The translations under genes were made by a program, and so were the position numbers. From positions 1-64,000 of the forward strand of contig CBDCPI010000004.1 in NCBI GenBank assembly GCA_965220245.1: 64,000 nt of DNA. The letters are read 5' to 3'. Positions 42,220 to 51,030 of the stretch are shown piece after piece (within the stretch, counting starts at the first letter, position 1; each line of letters starts with the position of its first letter). Origin of the DNA: CBDCPI01 sp965220245 (GTDB lineage Bacteria > Chloroflexota > Dehalococcoidia > Lucifugimonadales > UBA3495). The notes beneath the pieces were generated by a model. It worked only from the letters and a program-made list of their open reading frames with translations. It ran no database searches and was not told the DNA's origin.

Positions 42220-42389
42220 TACTGATACGTGAACGATTACCTAAACCAGTCCTCGTCTTTCCGGCCTTGAGCCGGAATCCAGAAATTCTGAGGACAAAGA
42301 ACGCAGCTGGCGGAGAACGGTCCTGGATTCCGGCCTTCGCCGGAACGACGGGGGAGGGGATAGTTTAAAAACTTATTCACGTATCAGTA
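42220..42389. mobile_element. MITE-like element, copy D (short form)
   Basis: 170 bp, TACTGATACGTGAACGATTACC at the left and TTATTCACGTATCAGTA at the right, nearly identical to copy C. Flanked by TA. It ends about 55 bp before the hyuA start, so it could influence that promoter. Confidence 0.8.
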
Positions 42390-42443
42390 AAGGCGGATAT
42401 AATCACAGGCATTAACTTAACTCTATTGAGGCAATCAGACGCT

Positions 42444-44453
42444 ATGGCTCAAACCGTCGTTGGCATCGACGTCGGCGGAACCTTTACCGACATTGCAATC
42501 CTCGAAGACGGCCGCCTTAAGGTCCACAAGCTGCCCTCCACCCCCGACGACCCGTCACGGGGCATCCTCCAAGGAGTGTCGGAAACCGGGGTCGCAGAAG
42601 CAGACTACGTTCACGGGTCTACCGTGGCCACCAACGCTTTACTGGAAGGCAAGGGCGCCCGCACAGCGCTCATTGCCACTCTCGGCTTCGAGGACGTGCT
42701 GGAGATTGGGCGCCAAGCCCGCGCCGAGCTGTACAACCTGAACATCGACCGCGCTCCCGCGTTAGCCCCTTGGGAATTGCGATTCGGGCTCCCGGAGCGA
42801 GTCGACCATACCGGGGCAATCATCCAAGACCTTACGCCGTCGTCCCTCGATGCCCTGGTAGCGTTGCTTGAAGAAGCCCAAGTGGAGGCCGTCGCGGTCT
42901 CCCTCCTGTTCTCGTTTTTGAACCCCGCCCACGAAGAGACGGTCTTGAACGCCTTGCAAAGGCTTTCCCGGCGGCCCTTCGTGTCTATTTCCAGCCGCGT
43001 CCTGCCCGAGTTTCGGGAATACGAGCGGACCAGCACGGTGGTGGTCAACTCCTACGTGGGGCAGGTGATGAGCCGTTATCTGGGCGAGTTGGAAGATTCT
43101 CTAGGCCACGGCCTGCGAGTCATGCAATCGTCTGGGGGCAGCATTACCGCCGGTCTGGCTTCCGAACAGCCGGTGCGGACTATTCTCAGCGGACCGGCCG
43201 GCGGTGTGGTAGGTGCATTCTATACCGCAGTGCAAGCGGGATACTCCGACATCATCACCCTAGACATGGGAGGGACCTCCACCGACGTTTCCCTATGTCC
43301 GGGGACCATCAAGGAGACTAACACCTCCAACGTTGGCGGCCACCCCATCAGTGTTCCCATGATCGAGATCCATACGGTGGGGGCGGGCGGCGGTTCCATC
43401 GCCCGGGTCGACTCCGGCGGCGCCTTGGTGGTTGGACCCCAGTCGGCGGGCGCAGATCCCGGGCCCGCTTGTTACGGCCGGGGTGACCAACTCACAGTGA
43501 CCGACGCCGATTTGTTGCTGGGCCGCCTGCTGCCAGACCGTTTCTTGGGCGGCCGCTTAACTTTGGACCAGGAGCGGGCCGACAGGTTGATGAGGTCACT
43601 GGCGGAACAGGTTGGCCTTAGCGTTCCGGAAACGGCGCTGGGCATCAACCGGGTAGTGAACGCCAACATGGAGCGGGCCATTCGCGCCATTTCCTTGGAA
43701 CGGGGCTACGACCCCAGGCGGTTTACCCTGGTGCCATTTGGCGGGGCCGGACCGGTGCACGGTTGCGAGTTGGCCCAAGAGCTAAGGATTCCCCGGGTAT
43801 TGGTGCCCACCCGGCCAGGAATCCTTTCGGCCTTGGGCGTCGCCATCGCCGACATCGTTAAAGACTATTCGCGGACCGTTATGCTCCGGGGACCTGACCT
43901 AGACCGGGCCCGCTTGGAGGAGGAGTTCCACGGCATGGAAGGGCTGGCCCGGCAAGAGTTGCTTGAGGAGGGCCTGCCAGCCGACGGAATGTCTTCCCGC
44001 CGCTTCCTGGACGTCCGCTACGTGGGCCAGTCCTTTGAGTTAACGGTGGACTATCCAACTTCTCGGCCGGGCCGGGCCAGAGACAACCTAGCCCGCACCA
44101 TCGGCGAAAGCTTCTACCGGGCCCACCTGCAAAGGTTTGGCTACGCCGACCGCAACGAGCCGGTGGAGATAGTGAACCTTCGGCTCAAGATGGACTTGGA
44201 GGTGGAGAAACCTCAGTTGGAGCCTCAAGCGGTCGGGGAGGCCGATCCCTCGGCGGCCCGGGTTGGAGAGGCGGAGGTCGTCTTTCGGGACGGTGCCAAG
44301 ACCACGTCGTTGTACCTTCGGGAGCAGCTAGCCGCTGGCAATGAGATTGCCGGCCCCGCCCTGATTATCCAGATGGACACCACCACGGTGGTCCCGACCG
44401 GCTGGGCGGGCGCCGTCGACCCCTTCGGCAACCTGGTCTTGGAGCCTGAGTAG
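42444..44453 (+). CDS. hyuA: hydantoinase/oxoprolinase subunit A
   Basis: ATP-dependent N-methylhydantoinase/5-oxoprolinase/acetone-carboxylase-like A subunit (669 aa from the ATG). N-terminal ASKHA-type phosphate loop GIDVGGTFTDIAI, HGSTVATNALLEGKGARTALI, SSRVLPEFREYERTSTVVVNSYV, and the second phosphate loop LDMGGTSTDVSLCPG are present. PFGGAGPVHGCELA and the C-terminal GPALIIQMDTTTVVPTGW complete the protein. A TTG 18 bp upstream is possible but the ATG gives the normal start. The B subunit is at 45698, separated by two small genes. Confidence 0.92.
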   Translation: MAQTVVGIDVGGTFTDIAILEDGRLKVHKLPSTPDDPSRGILQGVSETGVAEADYVHGSTVATNALLEGKGARTALIATLGFEDVLEIGRQARAELYNLNIDRAPALAPWELRFGLPERVDHTGAIIQDLTPSSLDALVALLEEAQVEAVAVSLLFSFLNPAHEETVLNALQRLSRRPFVSISSRVLPEFREYERTSTVVVNSYVGQVMSRYLGELEDSLGHGLRVMQSSGGSITAGLASEQPVRTILSGPAGGVVGAFYTAVQAGYSDIITLDMGGTSTDVSLCPGTIKETNTSNVGGHPISVPMIEIHTVGAGGGSIARVDSGGALVVGPQSAGADPGPACYGRGDQLTVTDADLLLGRLLPDRFLGGRLTLDQERADRLMRSLAEQVGLSVPETALGINRVVNANMERAIRAISLERGYDPRRFTLVPFGGAGPVHGCELAQELRIPRVLVPTRPGILSALGVAIADIVKDYSRTVMLRGPDLDRARLEEEFHGMEGLARQELLEEGLPADGMSSRRFLDVRYVGQSFELTVDYPTSRPGRARDNLARTIGESFYRAHLQRFGYADRNEPVEIVNLRLKMDLEVEKPQLEPQAVGEADPSAARVGEAEVVFRDGAKTTSLYLREQLAAGNEIAGPALIIQMDTTTVVPTGWAGAVDPFGNLVLEPE

Positions 44454-44573
44454 GGACGCGATACTATTGGGCCTATATAATTGGGTTGTGAAAATACCTT
44501 AAAGTAGTCACTCTGGCAGATGGGGAAACCGTTCACACGGCATTTCCGGACCGTGGTTTCAGAGGTTAATCTG

Positions 44574-44870
44574 ATGCAGTTTCATTATTATCCTGAAACA
44601 GATTCCTTGTACATTGACTTGGCGGACGCTAGCAGTGTGGATTCACTGGAAGTGGTATCAGGAATTGTATTGGACTTCGGCGCCGATGGAGCATTGGTGG
44701 GCATCGAAGCCGATCACGTCGGTCTGGTGGCCTACCCAATGGTGATCGAGGAGGCCCTGCGGAACCTGCCCGAGGGCCTTAGTTTGGACGAACGTCAAGA
44801 GGTCCAATCCGCATTCGAACAGATACTTGCAGGTCAATACAAGCAGTTGGACCCGAGTCGGCAGGTCTAG
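44574..44870 (+). CDS. DUF2283 protein
   Basis: 98 aa protein starting at ATG 44574 with AGAGG upstream. MQFHYYPETDSLYIDLAD, the EVVSGIVLDFGADGALVGIE segment and a C-terminal helix are the DUF2283 pattern. The family is often found beside toxin-like (DUF4258) genes, but here it sits between hyuA and a deacetylase. The stop (44868-44870) is 4 bp before the next ATG, so these are co-translated. Function unknown. Confidence 0.8.
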   Translation: MQFHYYPETDSLYIDLADASSVDSLEVVSGIVLDFGADGALVGIEADHVGLVAYPMVIEEALRNLPEGLSLDERQEVQSAFEQILAGQYKQLDPSRQV

Positions 44871-44874
44871 CAGG

Positions 44875-45669
44875 ATGACCCTTACAATTCTGGCCGTGTT
44901 TGCTCATCCCGATGATGAAGGGTTCGGCGCCGGTGGGACCTTGGCGATGCTGGTCCGGCGAGGTCATCGGGTAATCGTCGCCTGCGCCACCAACGGCGAT
45001 GTCGGCCAAATCAGCGACCCGGGGTTGGCAACTCCCGAGACCCTGGGACAGGTGCGGCAACAGGAACTTCGCGACGCCATGGCGGTTACCGGAGTGGCTA
45101 GCGTCCGTTTTCTTGATTACCGCGATTCCGGGATGGCTGGCACGGAGGATAACGAAAACCCCGGTTGCCTGTATCAAGCCCCGCCGGAGGCTGTGGTACA
45201 GCAAATCCTCAGCATCGCGAATGAAGTCCGGCCGGACCTGGTCATCACCCACGATCCCACCGGCGGCTATGGACACCCCGACCACATTACCATTTCTCGC
45301 CACACCATCGACGCCGTAACGCGCTATCCGGCCGCGCCACTGCTCTATTATCTGTGCTTCCCCAGAAGCACTTTCCAGCGGATGTGGCGCAAGATGCTCG
45401 ACTTGGGCATCAAGCCGCCCTTCGGCGGCGACGACGTTAACCTCATGGGTACTCCCGACGATGAAGTGACCACGGTCAAGCAAATCGACGAGTTCTTGGA
45501 TGTAAAGAAGGAATCGGTCAACTGCCACCGCACCCAGATTGACCCCAACGGGGCCTTCGCTCAACTGCCCGAGGAATTCATTGACGAGATTATGTCCACC
45601 GAGTACTTCTACTTGGTCCAGCCCGAGGCCGGGGACCCAATAAGAGATTTACTGGCCGATGTCAATTAG
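44875..45669 (+). CDS. PIG-L family deacetylase
   Basis: LmbE/PIG-L zinc deacetylase (264 aa), acting on N-acetyl sugars or related amides. Zinc-site motif AHPDDEGFGAGGTL (HPDDE) and the later TGGYGHPDHITISR (HPDH) are intact. Start ATG 44875 follows GCAGG; a longer frame from 44827 lies within the DUF2283 gene. It belongs to the hyuA-DUF2283-PIG-L-hyuB cluster and may cleave an amide related to the hydantoinase substrate. Confidence 0.9.
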   Translation: MTLTILAVFAHPDDEGFGAGGTLAMLVRRGHRVIVACATNGDVGQISDPGLATPETLGQVRQQELRDAMAVTGVASVRFLDYRDSGMAGTEDNENPGCLYQAPPEAVVQQILSIANEVRPDLVITHDPTGGYGHPDHITISRHTIDAVTRYPAAPLLYYLCFPRSTFQRMWRKMLDLGIKPPFGGDDVNLMGTPDDEVTTVKQIDEFLDVKKESVNCHRTQIDPNGAFAQLPEEFIDEIMSTEYFYLVQPEAGDPIRDLLADVN

Positions 45670-45697
45670 CGCCCGATACGCTGAGGCGAGGTAAGCA

Positions 45698-47290
45698 ATG
45701 CCGGTAGACCCAATCAGCCTGGAAGTGTTCAAAAACTTGTTCGTGTCGGTGGCCGAAGAGATGGGGGTGGCCCTGCAACGGACCTCTTACTCCCCCAACA
45801 TCAAAGAACGCCGCGACTTCTCCTGCGCCGTCTTTGACCCCGAGGGCAACATGGTGGCCCAAGCCGCCCACGTGCCGGTCCATCTGGGCGCCATGCCCGC
45901 TTCGGTACGCGCGGCGCTGGAAGTATTTCCTAACGCCCTTCGGCCAGGAGACATCATAATCCTCAACGACCCGTATCTGGGCGGGACCCACTTGCCGGAC
46001 ATCACTTTGGTAGCGCCGGTGTACGTCGAGGAAGACGGCGCCAAGCGCTTGGCCGGGTTCGTGGCCGACCGGGGACACCACGCCGACGTTGGCGGCATGA
46101 CCCCCGGCTCGCTGCCCCTATCCACCGAGTTGTACCAAGAAGGCACCATTATTCCTCCGATCAAGCTGGCCCGGGGCGGGCGGATCAACCAGGAAATTAT
46201 CAGCCTCATTTGCCGCAACTCCCGGACCCCCGAAGAACGCAAGGGAGACTTGGCGGCCCAGATAGCGTCGATTCGCGTGGGGGAAACGCGGCTCCAGCAA
46301 GTGATGGAACGCTACGGCCTAACAGACACTCTGGAGCACATGTCGGCCCTTTTGGACTACTCGGAACGGGTCACCCGCCAAGCGATACAGCGCATTCCCG
46401 ACGGTGTCTACCGGGTCACCGATTATATGGACGACGACGGTCTGACCGAGCAACTGGTGCCGATTGCGGTTGCGGTGACGGTTAAAGACGACGAGCTTAC
46501 CCTTGACTTTACCGGCACGTCTCCCCAAAGACCGGGTTGCATCAACGCGCCGCAAGCAGTAACCGTTTCCGCTTGTCTCTACGTGGTGCGCTGCTTGGTG
46601 GGAGACGATGCGCCGGCCAACCAAGGCTGCCTGCGGCCAGTGCAGATCATCACCCCCGAAGGTACCCTGGTAAACCCGCAGCCCCAGCGGGGCGTGGCGG
46701 GCGGCAACGTGGAGACCTCCCAGCGCATTACCGACGTCCTGCTGGCAGCAATGGCCCAAGCTCTGCCCGAGTTTATCCCGGCGGCCAGCCAGGGCACCAT
46801 GAACAACATGATCATCGGCGGCCACGACCCGGTACGAGAGAAGCCCTTCGTTTACTATGAGACCATCGGTGGCGGCATGGGGGCCCGGCCCACTAAGGAC
46901 GGCATCTCCGGGATCCACACTCACATGACCAACACCATGAACACCCCCATCGAAGCGATGGAGTTCGCCTTCCCCCTGCGCTTAAGACGGTATGCACTTC
47001 GCCGGGGGTCGGGTGGAGCCGGCAAGTACCGGGGAGGGGACGGTCTCATCAGAGAAGTGGAGTTTTTGTCCCCGGCCCGGGTTACTCTCATGTCGGAACG
47101 GCGCAAACTTCCCCCGCCGGGCTATCACGGCGGGCACCACGGGCAAACGGGAGAAAACGTGCTGCTGCGAAGCGGTTACGAAGAGGTGCAGCTAGCCGGT
47201 AAAGAGTTACTTGACGTGGAAGCCGGCGACGTCTTGAGTATGCGGACGCCGGGTGGAGGTGGCTGGGGCGCCCCCGAGGGAGAGGACTAA
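45698..47290 (+). CDS. hyuB: hydantoinase/oxoprolinase subunit B
   Basis: B subunit (530 aa) of the ATP-dependent hydantoinase/oxoprolinase/acetone-carboxylase family. Landmarks: DPISLEVFKNLFVSVAEEMG, RTSYSPNIKERRDFSCAVFD, NDPYLGGTHLPDITLVAPV, ADRGHHADVGGMTPGS and the late GSGGAGKYRGGDGL and TPGGGGWG. It lies 28 bp after the PIG-L gene in the same direction, so A and B subunits are produced from one unit despite two inserted genes. Confidence 0.93.
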   Translation: MPVDPISLEVFKNLFVSVAEEMGVALQRTSYSPNIKERRDFSCAVFDPEGNMVAQAAHVPVHLGAMPASVRAALEVFPNALRPGDIIILNDPYLGGTHLPDITLVAPVYVEEDGAKRLAGFVADRGHHADVGGMTPGSLPLSTELYQEGTIIPPIKLARGGRINQEIISLICRNSRTPEERKGDLAAQIASIRVGETRLQQVMERYGLTDTLEHMSALLDYSERVTRQAIQRIPDGVYRVTDYMDDDGLTEQLVPIAVAVTVKDDELTLDFTGTSPQRPGCINAPQAVTVSACLYVVRCLVGDDAPANQGCLRPVQIITPEGTLVNPQPQRGVAGGNVETSQRITDVLLAAMAQALPEFIPAASQGTMNNMIIGGHDPVREKPFVYYETIGGGMGARPTKDGISGIHTHMTNTMNTPIEAMEFAFPLRLRRYALRRGSGGAGKYRGGDGLIREVEFLSPARVTLMSERRKLPPPGYHGGHHGQTGENVLLRSGYEEVQLAGKELLDVEAGDVLSMRTPGGGGWGAPEGED

Positions 47291-47360
47291 CAAACTAAAC
47301 CACGTAGACCGTTTCAACATCCCTGCCAAGTATACTTGTGCTAGGTTGGCTGGAATGGCG

Positions 47361-47366
47361 TATAAT
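47361..47366 (+). promoter_or_regulatory. -10 element before the DUF1059 gene
   Basis: Consensus TATAAT, about 60 bp upstream of the gene start. The best -35 (TTGTGC) would need a 19 bp spacer, so this is a partial promoter call. Confidence 0.4.
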
Positions 47367-47429
47367 TGTAGCTATCATCAGACGCCGGGGTGAATTAGGA
47401 GCCCTGGCCTTATGGAGGAGATAAGAGTC

Positions 47430-47630
47430 ATGGTGAAATATGCGCGGTGTAACGCACTCCTATCCCTAGCCCTGAATGAATCGGGAGAGGGCTGCCGCTA
47501 CATGGCCAAAGCGGACACGGAGCAGGAAGTCGTCGACGATATGTCGCATCACATGAGCTCGGTTCACGACGTAGATGCGGGTGAACTGGTCAACAACATC
47601 AAGGGCGCGATAAAGACCACCCGCCAGTAA
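47430..47630 (+). CDS. DUF1059 small protein
   Basis: 66 aa from ATG 47430, preceded at good spacing by GGAGGAG; an ATG at 47412 would place that site inside the gene. The pattern MVKYARC, then GEGCRYMAKADTEQEVVDDMSHHMSSVHDV fits DUF1059 (Cys, His-rich helix, about 60 aa). One usual CDF motif is altered. Function unknown; the family is common in halophilic archaea and Chloroflexota. Confidence 0.75.
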   Translation: MVKYARCNALLSLALNESGEGCRYMAKADTEQEVVDDMSHHMSSVHDVDAGELVNNIKGAIKTTRQ

Positions 47631-47752
47631 TACCTACCGCCTTACACTCCTAACGACAAACGACCTTTACCGGTCTTGAGTCGAGACCTAGTGGTTCGGT
47701 GGATGTGTTTGGCTTATCACCAGTAGGCTTCGAGACATGGCTCTTGGCCTAA

Positions 47753-47787
47753 AGAAGAAAACCCCGAGATTATCGGGGTTTTCTTCT
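47753..47787. terminator. bidirectional terminator
   Basis: Perfect 15 bp stem AGAAGAAAACCCCGA (47753-47767) with its inverse (47773-47787) and loop GATTA. The A/T half of the stem forms a U-rich run in both directions. It separates the convergent DUF1059 and cupin genes. Confidence 0.85.
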
Positions 47788-47812
47788 GGGCAGTCCTAAG
47801 AGTATTTTGGCT

Positions 47813-48163
47813 TTAGTCTACGTACTCCGTCTGAGGGTTGTCGGTGGGAAAGATAGTGTACATGCGGGCGGGGGCGCCGGTGTTATTCACCAAACGGTGA
47901 GGCGTACCCGGCGGGGCCAGCAACGTATGGCCCGGGGTCACAACCCGGCTTTCGTCTCCCACCACCATTTCCACCTGCCCCTCCAAGAGGTAGATCGCCT
48001 CGTCGGTGGTATGGGTGTGCAAGCGTAAAGCCGCACCGTCTTGCATCACCAGTTCGCCTACGGTCAAGTTGGCCGCGCCGGCTTCCGCGTTCACGAAACG
48101 GCGAGCGCTGCGCCCATCCTCGGGTGGCGGCATCGGAATGGCATTTATGTCGATAATCGGCAT
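47813..48163 (-). CDS. cupin-domain protein
   Basis: 116 aa single-domain cupin. The metal-binding motifs are RLHTHTTDEAIYLLEGQVEM (cupin motif 1, HxH...E) and PGHTLLAPPGTPHRLVNN (motif 2, ending in His). The role could be dioxygenase, isomerase or small-molecule binding and cannot be decided. It lies about 108 bp from the Lin0512-family gene in the same direction. Confidence 0.88.
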   Translation of the reverse strand: MPIIDINAIPMPPPEDGRSARRFVNAEAGAANLTVGELVMQDGAALRLHTHTTDEAIYLLEGQVEMVVGDESRVVTPGHTLLAPPGTPHRLVNNTGAPARMYTIFPTDNPQTEYVD

Positions 48164-48270
48164 TGGTCTTTCCTCGTAAGTATATGCTTGAAATCAGTAG
48201 CGTTAACAGTCCCGGCCACATAGTTTCGCTTGTCTGGCCGATTCCCACTGCAAGGGAGGGGTTAAGGCCG

Positions 48271-48615
48271 TCAGTTACCGTCGTCAAAGCTAACGATGAC
48301 GGCGGCATTGGCGATAACCATGGCATCGCTGCCGTCCTCGTTGGGCACTTCCAACCCGCCTAGGACGGATTTCACATGAGCAGTCCCGTGAGGCAGCACC
48401 GCAGCCACCGCTTCGCTGTCCACCGCGTCCGGGTTGGGCACCCCGATAGTGACATCGACCTGCATATCGTCAGCAGTCTTGCCCAACAAGCGCTGGAAAC
48501 CCAAGCTGCTGTGATGTATAGCGTCAAAGACAGCCCGGGTCGCAGCCGAGGTATAGTCCCGGCCGTGAACATCGACCCCCATTCCCATCTCCATGATGCA
48601 TCGTACCAGTGCCAT
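48271..48615 (-). CDS. Lin0512-family protein
   Basis: 114 aa protein. EMGMGVDVHGRDYTSAATRAV and DVTIGVPNPDAVDSEAV, then GGLEVPNEDGSDAMVIANAAV, are the pattern of the Lin0512 family of unknown function. These small proteins often occur near amidohydrolase or hydantoinase genes, consistent with the hyuAB cluster nearby (inference). Complete. Confidence 0.82.
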   Translation of the reverse strand: MALVRCIMEMGMGVDVHGRDYTSAATRAVFDAIHHSSLGFQRLLGKTADDMQVDVTIGVPNPDAVDSEAVAAVLPHGTAHVKSVLGGLEVPNEDGSDAMVIANAAVIVSFDDGN

Positions 48616-48738
48616 GACTTATCTACCTCCCTGCTTGGACTGAGTTAAGACCTGTCGAGATAGTCCGATTCCCGGAAATTGGTCCCGCGCGGCCTCATTA
48701 GACCGCAGATTACGGCCTTCGTCAATGCTTCGCCGCTC

Positions 48739-49890
48739 CTAGGCAGCAGCGGCGGGAGACCCCATGCCGGAGGCGTCATATCCCCCCAAGGCCTCTACCC
48801 GGCGGCGCAGGCCCGGCTGCCGCATCAGGTCCAATAACGCTTGCACACCCGGTTCGTCCAAGAAATGGTCGGGAATCACCAGGTCGTACCGTTCTTCCTC
48901 CAAAGGGACGAACCCCAACTCCAACGCGGTTGCTGCGGCTTGCACACCAACACCAGCGTCGGCCTGGCCCAAGGCGATGGCCCTAGCGACAGCCAAGTGG
49001 CCGCCAGCCTCTCGCTCGTAACCGGCTATCGCCGAGGGCGGAATATCGTGGCGCCGCAAAAGCCGGTCCAGTAACGACCGGCTTCCCGATCCCGGTTCTC
49101 GGTTGATGATAGCAATCTCCGGATTCATTAGGTCCCGTACCCCGGTAATGCCCTTTGGGTTCCCCGGCGTCACCATCAGGCCCTGCTGCCACGCCGCGAA
49201 GGTTACCAGGGTGCAAGGAAATGGGACTAGGCGGCTCACCCATGAATGGTTGTAGACGCCGCTATCCTCATCCTTCAAGTGGCAACCGGCGATATGGGCT
49301 TCGCCGGAAGCCAGGCCGCTGAGGGCCATGCGGCTGCCTTCCTCGATGGATATCAGCCTTACTCCATAGCGGCCCAACCCCAACTCCAATAACGCCGCCG
49401 CCGGGTCGCAGCCCAGCATGGCCAGCGCGGGAGTACGTAACTCCGCATCGTCGAATGCCCGGACCGCCACCCGATTGCCCGTTGGCATCTCCGGCAGAAT
49501 CACCCCTTCGGCATCCACCAGAGAGTGCCGTGCCGCCATTACTCCGGAAACCGGCCGGGCCAAAAGACGGCGGCCCACCCGCCAAAGCCTGGTCCGGCGG
49601 GGGAAGTCCGATGTTACTTCCGCTAAGTCCGCTGCTGTTCCCACCAACTCGGCCTCGGTCGCCTCAGGCTCACCATCTGCCAAGGAAAATAGAGAGTCCA
49701 CTCCAGTACCCAGGCACTTTGCCAATCGCAGGGCCACTTCCGTAGAGGGTCCGGCCTTACCCGACTCCACGGCCGAGTAGGCTTGGCGGCTGATGCCGGC
49801 CAGGTTTGCCAGGTCTCCTTGAGACAGCCCGGCATTCAGGCGATGGCGTTTTAAATGGTTCCGTAGATTAGTCACTAACGTAGAGTACAT
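48739..49890 (-). CDS. HTH regulator with molybdate/tungstate-type binding domain
   Basis: 383 aa fusion. Residues about 8-62 form an XRE-type helix-turn-helix (LKRHRLNAGLSQGDLANLAG, SRQAYSAVESGKAGPS). After a linker, residues about 140-375 form a periplasmic-binding-protein-like domain of the kind found in molybdopterin-biosynthesis-linked regulators (COG1910). The sequence GCHLKDEDSGVYN and NREPGSGSRSLLDRLL carry its ligand-loop motifs. It is divergent from modABC, starting 88 bp away, and is the obvious candidate to sense molybdate and control that operon and itself. Confidence 0.88.
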   Translation of the reverse strand: MYSTLVTNLRNHLKRHRLNAGLSQGDLANLAGISRQAYSAVESGKAGPSTEVALRLAKCLGTGVDSLFSLADGEPEATEAELVGTAADLAEVTSDFPRRTRLWRVGRRLLARPVSGVMAARHSLVDAEGVILPEMPTGNRVAVRAFDDAELRTPALAMLGCDPAAALLELGLGRYGVRLISIEEGSRMALSGLASGEAHIAGCHLKDEDSGVYNHSWVSRLVPFPCTLVTFAAWQQGLMVTPGNPKGITGVRDLMNPEIAIINREPGSGSRSLLDRLLRRHDIPPSAIAGYEREAGGHLAVARAIALGQADAGVGVQAAATALELGFVPLEEERYDLVIPDHFLDEPGVQALLDLMRQPGLRRRVEALGGYDASGMGSPAAAA

Positions 49891-49893
49891 TTA

Positions 49894-49924
49894 ACTTGTC
49901 AGAAATACAAGTATACTTTACAAT
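49894..49924 (+). promoter_or_regulatory. modABC promoter with embedded palindromes
   Basis: TTGTCA (49896-49901), 17 bp spacer, TACAAT (49919-49924). The spacer contains the perfect palindrome AAGTATACTT (49909-49918), and ACTTGT (49894-49899) is inverted as ACAAGT (49907-49912). These are good candidate operators for the divergently encoded HTH regulator. Confidence 0.6.
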
Positions 49925-49977
49925 CAACTAGCTTTATACGCCCTTGAGTTTTGCCTTTAGCTTTGGATACGGCTTCC

Positions 49978-51030
49978 GTGACAGTGAGTCTTCTGAGATC
50001 AAACTCAGGCAACCAGGGGCAAGGCCGAAGCCGGGGCAAAAAAACTTGCCATGAGACCGCTAGGACTAGGGCCTTGCTGGCATTGGTAGTACTGGTGCTG
50101 GCAATGCCAGCGGCGTGCACTTCCCCAGGCCCAGCCGAGGGGCAGACGTCATTGACGGTATTCGCGGCGTCATCCCTCACTGAAGCCTTTACCGAAATTG
50201 CAAGGGACTATGAAAGGGCCAACCCGAACGTCGCCGTAGCGCTAAACTTTTCCGGCAGCCAGCGTTTGCGGGTCCAGTTGGAACACGGCGCTCAAGCCGA
50301 CGTGTTTGCCTCCGCCGACGAGTACCAAATGGACCTGGCAAAAGGGTCCGGACTTTTGGCTGGCGAAGCCATTTACTTTGCCAGCAATTCGTTGGTTGCG
50401 GTTGCCTTCCGTCCGGAGACGAAGGGACCCACCCATTCCGGGACCCCTGCGGGGGCTGGGAGCGGGGAAGCTCCCGGACAGATAGTCCGGTCCCTCCAAG
50501 ACCTGGCCGGTCAGGGCGTCAAGCTGGCCTTGGCTCAGCCCGAAGTACCCGCCGGAGCCTACACTAGAGAAGCCATCGCGAGCCTGGCCAGCGAGCCCGG
50601 CTTTGGGCCGGAATGGTTGTCCGGGGTAACGGAGAATATTGTGTCCCTAGAGCCGAACGTGCGCAATGTGCTCCAAAAGGTCTCCTTAGGAGAGGTAGAC
50701 GCCGGGTTTGTGTACGTGTCCGATGTGTCGGCAGCCCCGGGCCTAGCCGTAATTCCGGTCCCGGCACAGTCCAACGTGGTCGCCAAATATCCCATCGTCA
50801 CCCTAAAAGAAGCAGCAAATCCAACAGCAGCCGATGGTTTTATTGATTTTGTTACCTCGTCCGAGGGACAAGCCATCCTGGGCCGTTACGGCTTCGGGCC
50901 TTCCTCTAACCTGGGCAACTCGCGGCGCCCGGCCGGCTCCGGGGCTGCGCTCGTCAAACAAAGCCCAAGGGTATCCCCGGCGCCAGCCACTGACACCGGC
51001 AAAAGGCGGCTAACTTGGCTTGGGTCTTGA
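49978..51030 (+). CDS. modA: molybdate ABC transporter substrate-binding lipoprotein
   Basis: Molybdate/tungstate receptor. The signal peptide ends in a lipobox (LAMPAACTSPG). The mature protein has LTVFAASSLTEAFTEIARDY, ALNFSGSQRLRVQLEHGAQADVFASAD, ASNSLVAVA, and the late VDAGFVYVSDVSAAPG, all typical of ModA. No in-frame ATG precedes the signal peptide; starts could be TTG 49951, GTG 49978 or GTG 49984. The C-terminus carries about 40 extra residues (Pro/Ser/Arg-rich) after the usual end FGPSS, running into the modB start. A 30-residue Gly/Thr/Ser-rich insert (GPTHSGTPAGAGSGEAPG) also interrupts the middle. Confidence 0.9.
   Translation: MTVSLLRSNSGNQGQGRSRGKKTCHETARTRALLALVVLVLAMPAACTSPGPAEGQTSLTVFAASSLTEAFTEIARDYERANPNVAVALNFSGSQRLRVQLEHGAQADVFASADEYQMDLAKGSGLLAGEAIYFASNSLVAVAFRPETKGPTHSGTPAGAGSGEAPGQIVRSLQDLAGQGVKLALAQPEVPAGAYTREAIASLASEPGFGPEWLSGVTENIVSLEPNVRNVLQKVSLGEVDAGFVYVSDVSAAPGLAVIPVPAQSNVVAKYPIVTLKEAANPTAADGFIDFVTSSEGQAILGRYGFGPSSNLGNSRRPAGSGAALVKQSPRVSPAPATDTGKRRLTWLGS

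Noticed and set aside
44779..45564. 261-codon minus-strand ORF opposite the PIG-L deacetylase
   Set aside because: Composition is typical of antisense shadow; the plus strand carries HPDDE and HPDH zinc motifs.
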